DNA of 56,488 bases from an uncultured bacterium (GTDB lineage: Bacteria > Bdellovibrionota_C > UBA2361 > JANWWW01), in contig CALHSA010000016.1 of assembly GCA_938038205.1 (NCBI GenBank), positions 1 to 56,488 on the forward strand, written 5' to 3'. The translations under genes and the position numbers were made by a program. Below, piece by piece: positions 1 to 6,781 of this stretch. Positions within the stretch are counted from its first letter, which is position 1, and every line of letters begins with the position of its first letter. Below the pieces are notes generated by a model. It saw nothing but the letters and a program-made list of their open reading frames with translations. It was not told the DNA's origin and ran no database searches.

Positions 1-556
1 AATTCCAACTTACTAAATTGCTCTTTATTTAGCGAATAAAAGATCATATTGCTCAAAGAGCCTTTTTATAAAACTACAACCTTTACAAAATTAAAAGTCA
101 TATTTTTGTGGTTATTTTTGCAAGACTTTATTCACATTACAAAGCAAATTAAAAATTCATTACTCTGTTAGAAGCTGTTTTTTTGATATGAATGAACTCT
201 AAGGGTAAAAAACTTCAAAGGTTTAGAATCTTACCTTTATGTAGAATAAAGCAAAAAGTTCTCGTGCGATACGATTTTAGTAAGTACAAACTATAATTTT
301 TAACAGTAGAAATGCATAATCGTTATATTTTTACAATTTTAATAAGCTAAATTTTAAGGCTAATACATAATTCTTCAGACTAAAAACTTCTACTATAGCT
401 TTTCTTTGCCAAGCATTAGATAGAGTTACTGGTTCAAATCAGGTTACATAGATGCAATAAAAATCTTCGAGTAAAGTCTTTAAAAGCCTTACTTTTTAAA
501 AGTCAGTATAACTAAATCACTGATACAGTAGTAAAAGTAGAAAACTAGCCAATAAT
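1..556. other. AT-rich stretch without a recognisable gene
   Basis: No reading frame of useful length is seen on either strand across these 556 bases, which is unusual here because most intergenic gaps are under 100 bases. The stretch is very AT-rich. It contains an inverted repeat near its left end (annotated separately) and a short palindrome, ACTTTTTAAAAGT, at 491-503. It lies 3' of the minus-strand tRNA-Ser gene. It could be a decayed gene, a small-RNA locus, or the edge of a region continuing outside the window. Nothing in the bases decides between these. Confidence 0.5.
20..66 (+). terminator. Possible intrinsic terminator of a gene left of the window
   Basis: GCTCTTT at 20-26 and AAAGAGC at 55-61 form a perfect 7-bp inverted repeat. 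It encloses a second small hairpin (TTTATT / AATAAA) and is followed by CTTTTTAT. This is the layout of a rho-independent terminator read left to right. The 28-base loop is long, so the call is tentative. Confidence 0.3.
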
Positions 557-646
557 CGGAGGGAGAGGGATTCGAACCCTCGATACGGTTTTTACCCGTA
601 TACTTGATTTCGAATCAAGCGCCTTCAACCACTCGGCCACCCCTCC
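557..646 (-). tRNA. tRNA-Ser (anticodon CGA)
   Basis: The reverse complement folds as a class II tRNA. The acceptor stem GGAGGGG pairs with TCCCTCC, the anticodon stem CTTGA/TCAAG encloses loop TTCGAAA (anticodon CGA, reading UCG), and there is a long variable arm and a GAGGG-TTCGAAT-CCCTC T arm. The discriminator base is G. The 3' CCA is not encoded. The gene starts 19 bases downstream of the minus-strand lipoprotein gene at 666-1250 and may be transcribed with it. Confidence 0.95.
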
Positions 647-665
647 AGAACTCAAATTTTAAATA

Positions 666-1250
666 TCAATTACTCAAAATTCCATCCACTACACAATTTG
701 CTAACTCTTGTGAAAAATCATCCAAACTCAAATCTCTCGATGCCAGGGTTGACTCCAAAAAAGCTTTTTTTAAAGGAACTTTACTGGTAACAGTACTTTG
801 ACCGTAATAAACAGTGATGTTTCTGTTTACATCTAAAATTTTTGTGTGTAACTCCATACTGTTCTGACTACCGTTTACATAAAACAAAACTGCATAATCT
901 AATCCTAGATCCCGGCCTAATTTTAGCGTAAGGTGATTACCCTTAAAAAATTCATCCTCTAGCAAGATTTCGGTTCGATTTAGCACCTCAACCACAGGCA
1001 ATACCCCTTCCTGTAACATCTTTTGAGAGATAATTCTGGTTAATCTGTCAGAGTATCGAGAATCAACCCTGAGCCTCTTATCAACTATTACAGGGAAAAC
1101 TCCAACTCTAGGTAACCGATAATCATTTATTTTTTGTGGTATTGAGATGAAGGTACGATTTTTGCAAACAAATTTGTTCTTAGTGGGATATCTGTCAATA
1201 ATCGAACACGATATAACAGAAATTAAAAATACCCAACCGATTATACGCAT
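666..1250 (-). CDS. Putative lipoprotein, CsgG/TolB-N-like fold
   Basis: This is a 194-residue protein with a short hydrophobic signal segment ending in the lipobox V-I-S-C, predicting lipidation at Cys15 and export. After about 45 residues comes a pattern VGVFPVIVD, then a helix with a DRLTRIISQKM core, then VLPVVEVLNR, then a strand with DYAVLFYVNG. This alternating strand/helix order resembles the nucleotide-binding-like domain of CsgG, TolB-N and LpoB-type lipoproteins. That is a resemblance of layout only. The gene is divergent from the FlgO-like lipoprotein at 1273 with a 22-base gap, and tRNA-Ser follows it on the same strand. A role in flagellar-base or envelope assembly is possible but not shown. 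Confidence 0.6.
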   Translation of the reverse strand: MRIIGWVFLISVISCSIIDRYPTKNKFVCKNRTFISIPQKINDYRLPRVGVFPVIVDKRLRVDSRYSDRLTRIISQKMLQEGVLPVVEVLNRTEILLEDEFFKGNHLTLKLGRDLGLDYAVLFYVNGSQNSMELHTKILDVNRNITVYYGQSTVTSKVPLKKAFLESTLASRDLSLDDFSQELANCVVDGILSN

Positions 1251-1272
1251 CCTAATAAATAAGATTACGTTA

Positions 1273-1830
1273 GTGAGCTTCGGGTTGATCGTTTTTATCT
1301 TAGGAATTTCAATTAATGGATGCTCTCCAACAAAAACTGTTCTTCAAACTGTTTCAATAGGAGAGTTTTTTGTTCATCATCCTATCTCATTAGCGATGGA
1401 GGCCATCGCTAATGACCTTCATACCCAACTATCACACTTTATATCGACACCAATAATTGTTGAGGCATTCTTTAACGCCGAGGATAACGAAAAAGATGAT
1501 TTAGGTAGGATCCTTAGTTATGAGTTAAAAAATTCACTTACAAGACTAGGATACATTGTAATGGAGGCAGAGAATACCGCGCCGGGAAAAGCAAGCTTTA
1601 ACTACGATCTTGAGAGGGCCCAAATAAATGTCAGTGGTCGGTACTTTGTGTCTGTTAAACGCTTAGCCGTAAACGCTCAAGCAGTTGACCTTAAAACTAA
1701 CATAATTATGGCTTCAAGCTCAGCATCAGTGTTAAGGACAGAGGAAGTCAATGACTTAATCAAAAAGAGCAAGAAGAAAGGAATAATTCGTATGGAGAGA
1801 ACTCCACTTAAAAATTATTTTAGTCCTTAA
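1273..1830 (+). CDS. FlgO-like outer-membrane lipoprotein
   Basis: The GTG at 1273 gives a 185-residue protein beginning with a hydrophobic signal and lipobox I-N-G-C (Cys17). Longer upstream starts would add a stretch overlapping the divergent gene and spoil the signal peptide, so this start is preferred, although no clear Shine-Dalgarno sequence is seen. The mature part matches the FlgO-family pattern: AMEAIANDLHTQLS, a strand with TPIIVEAFF, then LGRILSYELKNSLTRLGYIVMEA, ending in a strand region that reads as a variable-bearing repeat (VSGRYFVSVKR). FlgO proteins of Vibrio sit in the outer membrane near the flagellar H-ring. Here no flagellar gene is adjacent; the flagellar cluster is about 27 kb away. 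Confidence 0.6.
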   Translation: MSFGLIVFILGISINGCSPTKTVLQTVSIGEFFVHHPISLAMEAIANDLHTQLSHFISTPIIVEAFFNAEDNEKDDLGRILSYELKNSLTRLGYIVMEAENTAPGKASFNYDLERAQINVSGRYFVSVKRLAVNAQAVDLKTNIIMASSSASVLRTEEVNDLIKKSKKKGIIRMERTPLKNYFSP

Positions 1831-1842
1831 GTTTTTTGCTAA

Positions 1843-2007
1843 ATGAGCCGATTAAATAAAAGAATGAAGCGAAAACCTTCTCGGAGGAAATCACTTAAGA
1901 TAATTGAATTAACAAAAACCAATATTAATAGTTTAACAGATTTTTTCACCTGGTTAGCTTTAAACTCAAAACAAAGGCAAAAATCAAAAGGGGTCATAAT
2001 TCACTAG
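1843..2007 (+). CDS. Small basic hypothetical protein (54 aa)
   Basis: An ATG at 1843 opens a 54-residue frame that begins MSRLNKRMKRKPSRRKSLK and is rich in Arg and Lys in its first third. A hydrophobic FFTWLAL patch lies near residue 37. It fills most of the gap between the FlgO-like gene and the LPS operon, and its stop at 2005-2007 lies directly at the -35-like box of the downstream promoter. No Shine-Dalgarno sequence is visible and I recognise no family. It could be a chance frame. Confidence 0.25.
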   Translation: MSRLNKRMKRKPSRRKSLKIIELTKTNINSLTDFFTWLALNSKQRQKSKGVIIH

Positions 2008-2036
2008 TTAAAAAACCTTTGATTTGGTTCTAAAAT
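2008..2036 (+). promoter_or_regulatory. Promoter candidate of the LPS operon (TTAAAA / TAAAAT)
   Basis: TTAAAA at 2008-2013 and TAAAAT at 2031-2036 are separated by 17 bases. The -10 box sits in the context TCTAAAATAGG. The predicted transcript start, about 7 bases downstream, leaves only about 4 bases before the GTG at 2047. The block AACCTTTGAT-N5-TCTAAA-N-TAGG is shared with the region before 18111. Confidence 0.45.
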
Positions 2037-2046
2037 AGGGCTCTAT

Positions 2047-2568
2047 GTGAGCCTTAATCATATACTAAGTACTGTTATCTACTACTTTTGTAAAGTACTT
2101 TGCGGAACCATAAGTTTTCACCCCAAAAAGCTCGATCTAGAGGACCACATAATCATCTCTGTTTGGCATGAGGATATTTTATTGCTTAGCTTATGGGCTC
2201 TAAAATCTGAACATAATTTTAGTAATTTCTCGGTCGTAATAAGTCAACATCGTGATGCCGATCTAGCAATTAAAACCCTAAAAAAATTAAGATTAAATAT
2301 AATACGAGGATCAACGACTAGAGGTTATGTTGGAGTTGTAAGATACGCTTTAAAGTCAAAAGCTCCTTTAGTGATAATCTCGGACGGCCCGCGAGGCCCT
2401 CCAAGGATATTAAAAAAAGGTGTTTTAAGTTTAGCAAAAAAAACTGGAAGAAAATTAGTTCACGTCAAGTTCTCAGATCAAAGAGTTATACGATTACCAA
2501 CATGGGATAAATTAAAACTTCCCATACCTTTCTCAAAGTATACTCTTACAGCACAAGAACTGGTATGA
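2047..2568 (+). CDS. DUF374 lysophospholipid acyltransferase-family protein
   Basis: This 173-residue protein has the DUF374 hallmarks. An early VWHEDILLL block corresponds to the family's W-H acyl-acceptor region. The motif QHRDADLAI follows, then RGSTTRGYVGVVR, and then SDGPRGPPR, the family signature. DUF374 proteins are LPLAT-type acyltransferases often found beside lipid A and Kdo genes. The protein is somewhat shorter than the usual 210-220 residues and begins close to the catalytic region. The start is GTG with almost no leader. It overlaps waaA by 4 bases (ATGA), so the two are probably translationally coupled. The acyl donor and acceptor cannot be told from sequence. Confidence 0.8.
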   Translation: MSLNHILSTVIYYFCKVLCGTISFHPKKLDLEDHIIISVWHEDILLLSLWALKSEHNFSNFSVVISQHRDADLAIKTLKKLRLNIIRGSTTRGYVGVVRYALKSKAPLVIISDGPRGPPRILKKGVLSLAKKTGRKLVHVKFSDQRVIRLPTWDKLKLPIPFSKYTLTAQELV

Positions 2569-3704
2569 GACTATACAATTTAGGTCTACTTATCGCACGA
2601 AATTTTGTTGATAAAAAGAGGATAGAGTTCAATTTCCCGGCGCGTGAGGTGTGGTTCCACTCTGCCTCTATTGGAGAGTTAAATGCGATAATGCCTGTAA
2701 TAAAAAAAGTAAAATCGAAATGGATCACTACAACATCAAGAAACGGAGTTCTTGCATTACCTAGGTATAATTTGGAAGGATCGCTTTTGCCACTTGACAC
2801 AAAAGATCTAATGCAAAAAGCATTAGAACAGGTTAATCCAAAAATCTTCGTTTTCTCTGAAAATGAGTATTGGCCTAATCTTTTTTTACAACTTAAAGCT
2901 AAAAATATTCCTTACGGGATTCTAAATCTAAAAATTCATCCGAAATTTTTTATCCAACAATGGTGGCTCAAACAAAAACAAGATTTTTTTAAAAAAGCTG
3001 AATTTATTCTCTGTCAGAACCAGTATACACAGGAAACATTAAAAAGATTAGGGGTCGAACAATCACACATCTTAGTAGCGCCTAATTTAAAGCTTGCCAA
3101 TGAACCAAATTTAAAAAAAGATGCTGAAAATTTTGCTGAACGACTAAAAAAAAAGTATCCAAGATTAATTACCTGTGCCTCTCTTCGGAAGGAGGAAATT
3201 CAAACTCTCTTCCCCGTTCTGTCTCAGTTGTTAAAAAAATTTACTGATTTATCTATTGTTTTAATCCCTAGATACCTAGAGCACTCTGATAATATAGTAA
3301 AACAGGCGGTTAAGTATTTTGGTCAGTGTAGTATTTATCCACGAGAATCCAGGATTACACTAATTAAAGAATTTGGGCTTGTCCCGTCTTTAGTTAAACA
3401 TAGCATTTTTTATTTTGTTGGAGGAACTTTTTCAAAAAATGTGGGTGGGCATAATCCCATCGAAGGAGCTTCTTTTGGAGTTGTAGGAGTAACAGGACCC
3501 GATACATATAAGATAGATGACCTCAAAGAATTGTTTGTTAAAATCAGTAGTTTAGATCAACTAGAAGAGAGCTTAACCGAGATTCTTAGAAACCCTCTGA
3601 AATTAAAAAATATTAAAAATCATCTGAGAGCTAAAGTAGAAGAGGCAAAATTAGCAGTTAAAAAAATACTAGAGATACTAAGGGAGTATGATGTCTCTGT
3701 TTAA
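2565..3704 (+). CDS. waaA: 3-deoxy-D-manno-octulosonic acid (Kdo) transferase
   Basis: This 379-residue GT-B glycosyltransferase transfers Kdo from CMP-Kdo to lipid A precursors at the inner membrane. The N-terminal domain shows HSASIGELNA (the glycine/glutamate active-site block) and TTTSRNGV. The C-terminal domain carries GGHNPIEGA around residues 290-300, the CMP-Kdo binding signature. The N-terminal membrane helix usual in WaaA (family about 420 residues) is shortened. It sits between the DUF374 gene and lpxK, both overlapping it, forming an LPS-core operon. The number of Kdo residues added cannot be inferred. Confidence 0.93.
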   Translation: MRLYNLGLLIARNFVDKKRIEFNFPAREVWFHSASIGELNAIMPVIKKVKSKWITTTSRNGVLALPRYNLEGSLLPLDTKDLMQKALEQVNPKIFVFSENEYWPNLFLQLKAKNIPYGILNLKIHPKFFIQQWWLKQKQDFFKKAEFILCQNQYTQETLKRLGVEQSHILVAPNLKLANEPNLKKDAENFAERLKKKYPRLITCASLRKEEIQTLFPVLSQLLKKFTDLSIVLIPRYLEHSDNIVKQAVKYFGQCSIYPRESRITLIKEFGLVPSLVKHSIFYFVGGTFSKNVGGHNPIEGASFGVVGVTGPDTYKIDDLKELFVKISSLDQLEESLTEILRNPLKLKNIKNHLRAKVEEAKLAVKKILEILREYDVSV

Positions 3705-4623
3705 CTATTCTTTACACAAAATATTAAAAATTGTTAATAAAGCATTAAACTTTAAACAAACTCCTTACTCACCGAAATCCTTTGTCATAGGCGTTGGAAG
3801 CCCTGTTCTAGGAGGAGCTGGCAAGACTGAAACGGTATCTTTTCTGTTTTCAAAATTAAAAAATTTTCAGCCAGTTATTTTAGCCAAAGGATATAAAGGG
3901 AGAATAAAAAGGCCTACTGAGGTTCTTTTGAACCATAAACCTAGTGATGTCGGAGATGAACCTTTAATGTTAGCACAAAGAGGCTGCACAGTATGGATTT
4001 CCAATGATAAGACTGAGGGTGTCAAAGCGCTTGAGGATAAATTTAAGATAATTATTCTCGATGATTCTCTTCAGCATCGAAAACTAAACTGTTCTTATAA
4101 TATCTTAACTTTACCGTATGATGATGAGAAAACCTTAAATAAAATATTTAGAAATCTGCTTTTTCCATTTGGGCCATTAAGAGATGATTTTTACGAAAAT
4201 CTAAAACGGTGTGATGTGGTTTTATGCATAGCTAGATCAGGTGAGCTTCCAGATTTTGATGTTAAGGTTGATAAACCATTTTACTTTGCAAAGTATCAAT
4301 TTGATGTCCCAAACATCGAATCAGCAGTGGTTGTAACGGGTATAGCTAGGCCTGAGGCGTTCATAGAATCTGTTGCAAAAAAAGTGAAAATTTGCAAAGT
4401 GTATACTTATCGAGACCACCACCAATACTCAGAAAAAGAAATCTCTAAATTAGAGCAGCTAACAATTCCAATTATTACAACTGAAAAAGATTGGGTTAAA
4501 ATAAAACAGTTTGCAAAATCAACCCTTTGGAGCCCAGTATATTTGAGCCTTTATGTGTTTGATGAAAAAAAATTTATTGACGACATAAATATTAGATTAA
4601 ATGCTAAAAATAGATGCAATTAA
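3688..4623 (+). CDS. lpxK: Tetraacyldisaccharide 4'-kinase
   Basis: LpxK phosphorylates the 4' position of the lipid A disaccharide at the cytoplasmic face of the inner membrane. The 311-residue protein has the membrane-proximal N-terminal helix and then the LpxK P-loop VGSPVLGGAGKTE at about residues 36-48. Later it shows the GYKGR block, the GDEPLMLAQR motif and the catalytic-region DDSLQHRKL, all typical of the family. An AGGGAG sequence immediately precedes two adjacent ATG codons (3688 and 3691). The gene overlaps waaA by 17 bases and the following AstE-like gene by 23 bases. Confidence 0.95.
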   Translation: MMSLFNYSLHKILKIVNKALNFKQTPYSPKSFVIGVGSPVLGGAGKTETVSFLFSKLKNFQPVILAKGYKGRIKRPTEVLLNHKPSDVGDEPLMLAQRGCTVWISNDKTEGVKALEDKFKIIILDDSLQHRKLNCSYNILTLPYDDEKTLNKIFRNLLFPFGPLRDDFYENLKRCDVVLCIARSGELPDFDVKVDKPFYFAKYQFDVPNIESAVVVTGIARPEAFIESVAKKVKICKVYTYRDHHQYSEKEISKLEQLTIPIITTEKDWVKIKQFAKSTLWSPVYLSLYVFDEKKFIDDINIRLNAKNRCN

Positions 4624-5554
4624 ATTACTTGAAAAACTTACCAAATCTTCAAGTCTCGGATCAAGAGGAAGTTTGAGTTTTAAAGCTCCAAAAAAAGGTC
4701 CCAGAATAGCTGTTATAATTATGTTACATGGAGATGAGCCGTGTGGTTTAGGAGCTTTTGAAACCTTTGTAAAAAATCCAAAAATTCTTAAAAGAGGAGA
4801 AGTATGTTTTATTCTTGCCAACATTTATGCAGCCAGATTGATTAACACAACCCCTTCACGATTCTTGGTTCTGAACATGAATAGAATACCCAAGGACACC
4901 ATATCCCCAACCCCTGAATATAAGCGTTTTTGGTCTTTAAAAGATAAGCTTTCGAGTTTTGATCTCGTTATAGATCTTCACTCCACATCAACTCCATCAC
5001 CTACAATGTGCATTCCTAACTCTGCAATGCCACAAGAATTACTTCATAGACTGCCAGTTGAGGTAGTAATTTTTGGAGTCTATTCAGTGATGAAATCACT
5101 TAGTTTAGTGGAGGCCTTAAACCCAGTTCCGGCACTCACCATAGAGTGTGGAGAACACTTATCTCCTAACTCTTGGTTTTATGCCTCTGATGTTGTACTT
5201 ACACTCCTTAACGAGGTTGGCTTAGCACACAAAAGCTACATACCTGAAATAAAGGTTCCCAGTGAAAAAAAATTAATAAAAGTTACACACTCAATTTGGA
5301 CCAAACAACCTGGCTTTAGAATGGTAAAAACTTTCTGTAATCTTGAAAAAGTTCATGAGCAACAACCACTAGCTCAAAATGACTCTGGAGAAAGCATCCT
5401 TTCTCCCGTAAACGGCTTAATTCTTTTTCCATTCTCTGAAAAAAAACAGCTTGTTACAACCGAGGAAATCTGTTTCATTGGGAAGGAAATTCCTTATGGG
5501 TTGAATAATCATAAAGCTCTTCAAGAAAGATTTTTAAACTCATGTACTCTCTAA
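4601..5554 (+). CDS. Succinylglutamate desuccinylase/aspartoacylase-family zinc hydrolase
   Basis: This 317-residue protein has the M14-like zinc site of the AstE/AspA family: HGDE (His43, Glu46), the third ligand His127 in DLHSTSTPS, and the catalytic Glu182 in TIECGEH. Such enzymes cleave N-acyl amino acids or related amides. The C-terminal half adds the small beta domain usual in the family (LSPVNGLILFPF). It overlaps lpxK by 23 bases and is the last gene of the LPS operon, so an envelope-linked substrate is a reasonable inference but unproven. No arginine-catabolism genes are nearby to support a true astE. Confidence 0.82.
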   Translation: MLKIDAIKLLEKLTKSSSLGSRGSLSFKAPKKGPRIAVIIMLHGDEPCGLGAFETFVKNPKILKRGEVCFILANIYAARLINTTPSRFLVLNMNRIPKDTISPTPEYKRFWSLKDKLSSFDLVIDLHSTSTPSPTMCIPNSAMPQELLHRLPVEVVIFGVYSVMKSLSLVEALNPVPALTIECGEHLSPNSWFYASDVVLTLLNEVGLAHKSYIPEIKVPSEKKLIKVTHSIWTKQPGFRMVKTFCNLEKVHEQQPLAQNDSGESILSPVNGLILFPFSEKKQLVTTEEICFIGKEIPYGLNNHKALQERFLNSCTL

Positions 5555-5684
5555 TGAATTTGCAACACCTTGGACATTTAACTAAGTGGTGCAAAAGCCA
5601 CCTTTGAATTTTGTCAAAATCAGATTCAAGGAGCTTGTAAGAGAGTAACCTAAATTTCTTACAGTCTTTTTTTCTCAAAGTCAT
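5475..5684 (-). CDS. Small zf-HC2 (anti-sigma-type) zinc-finger protein
   Basis: This 69-residue protein fits the zinc-binding anti-sigma signature C-x24-H-x3-C-x2-C: Cys8, His33, Cys37 and Cys40 (HLVKCPRC). There is an amphipathic helix on either side and no membrane segment, so it would be a cytosolic anti-sigma or redox sensor of the RsrA/ChrR type. Its last 80 bases run antisense over the end of the AstE-like gene. The only ECF sigma gene in the window, at 12573, is 7 kb away, so no partner is adjacent. The start at 5684 lacks a clear Shine-Dalgarno sequence, with a TAAACT box only 3 bases upstream. Confidence 0.55.
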   Translation of the reverse strand: MTLRKKDCKKFRLLSYKLLESDFDKIQRWLLHHLVKCPRCCKFIREYMSLKIFLEELYDYSTHKEFPSQ

Positions 5685-5737
5685 GACAGTTTAGATGCAA
5701 ATTTGACACAAACTTGTTGCAAATTTTTTACAAAAAA

Positions 5738-6781
5738 TTAACTAATACTATTTTCTTGATGAATCAATTCCATCCAAAAAACCCTTAGAATTGCCATAAT
5801 TACCGGACCTATAAAGATCCCAAGAAAACCAAAATTGGCAACACCTCCAAGCACTCCAATAAACATCAAGACAGTAGGAATTTTTATACCCCTTCCAACC
5901 AATATAGGACGAATAATTGGGTCAGACCCATTTACGATAGTCCAACAATAAATCATTAAAATAAGTCCTGCTGTAAAATCCTGAACAAACATCACGTACA
6001 AAGCTAGGGGTGTGAAAACAAGAGGTGGAGTGAATGGGATAGTGCCTGCAATTATTGTAAGTATAGTAAAAAACAACGGATATGGCGCGCCTGCCAAAAT
6101 ATAACCTATTCCCGCTAAACTTCCCTGAATAGTAGCCGTTATAATGCCTCCAATAAGTGCAGCACGTAAAGATTCTTTTAGAGCTGACCACAATTCTTCA
6201 AATTTAGTTCCTGAAAGAAATCTTAACCCTTTTGAAATTTGCTCCACAAAATATGGGGCGTCTTTCAAAATAAAAAATGTAAATAACATAAAAAATAAAA
6301 AGGAAATGCTCAACGATACAGCTCCTTTTCCAAAATCAGTAAAAAATTCCACTAAAAAATCCCTAATAATTGCAGCTATCTGCCCAAGTTGAGACTTAAT
6401 ATTAACTAGTATATCTTCTCCTACAAACCGTCTAATCAGATTGCTACTCTCAATTCTTGAGAATAGCTCAAGCATTGCCGATTCTGAATTGAGGATGTTT
6501 ATTATTACCCCCAACTCGTGCACCAGTCTTGCAGATAGTGGGACAATCAGTACAACTGCTCCTAAAAAAATAACCAAACAAATTAGTCCTGCCCAGAAGG
6601 TTGGATAACCAAACCTACCAGCCAGGTATTTCTGTAGTGGCCAAACAATGAAACTCACCAAACCAGCCCAGATTATTGGGCTAATAAAGGTCAAAAATAA
6701 AAGAGCTCCAGCATATAAAACAGCTCCTAGCCCAAGTAACGTAAGAATGGATAGAATTACCGCTTTACTATCAAACCTCAC
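5738..6781 (-). CDS. AI-2E family (PerM/YdiK-type) membrane permease
   Basis: This 347-residue integral membrane protein has about seven to eight hydrophobic segments. The family layout is clear: a paired N-terminal helix block with AGLVSFIVWPL, a central soluble stretch (about 100-150), then SLLFFMLFTFFILKD and the conserved C-terminal GRGIKIPTVLMFIGVLGG. Members export small molecules (quorum signal, Na+/H+) or have unknown substrates. The GTG start overlaps the sbcC stop by 4 bases (GTGA), so it is translated from the sbcDC message. Its functional link to SbcCD is not obvious. Confidence 0.88.
   Translation of the reverse strand: MRFDSKAVILSILTLLGLGAVLYAGALLFLTFISPIIWAGLVSFIVWPLQKYLAGRFGYPTFWAGLICLVIFLGAVVLIVPLSARLVHELGVIINILNSESAMLELFSRIESSNLIRRFVGEDILVNIKSQLGQIAAIIRDFLVEFFTDFGKGAVSLSISFLFFMLFTFFILKDAPYFVEQISKGLRFLSGTKFEELWSALKESLRAALIGGIITATIQGSLAGIGYILAGAPYPLFFTILTIIAGTIPFTPPLVFTPLALYVMFVQDFTAGLILMIYCWTIVNGSDPIIRPILVGRGIKIPTVLMFIGVLGGVANFGFLGIFIGPVIMAILRVFWMELIHQENSIS

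Noticed and set aside
431-440. GGTTCAAATC resembling a tRNA T loop
   Set aside because: The flanking T stem does not pair fully and no acceptor or anticodon arm is found nearby.
604-801. 65-residue frame on the plus strand
   Set aside because: It begins within antisense tRNA-Ser and runs opposite the lipoprotein gene; no independent signal.
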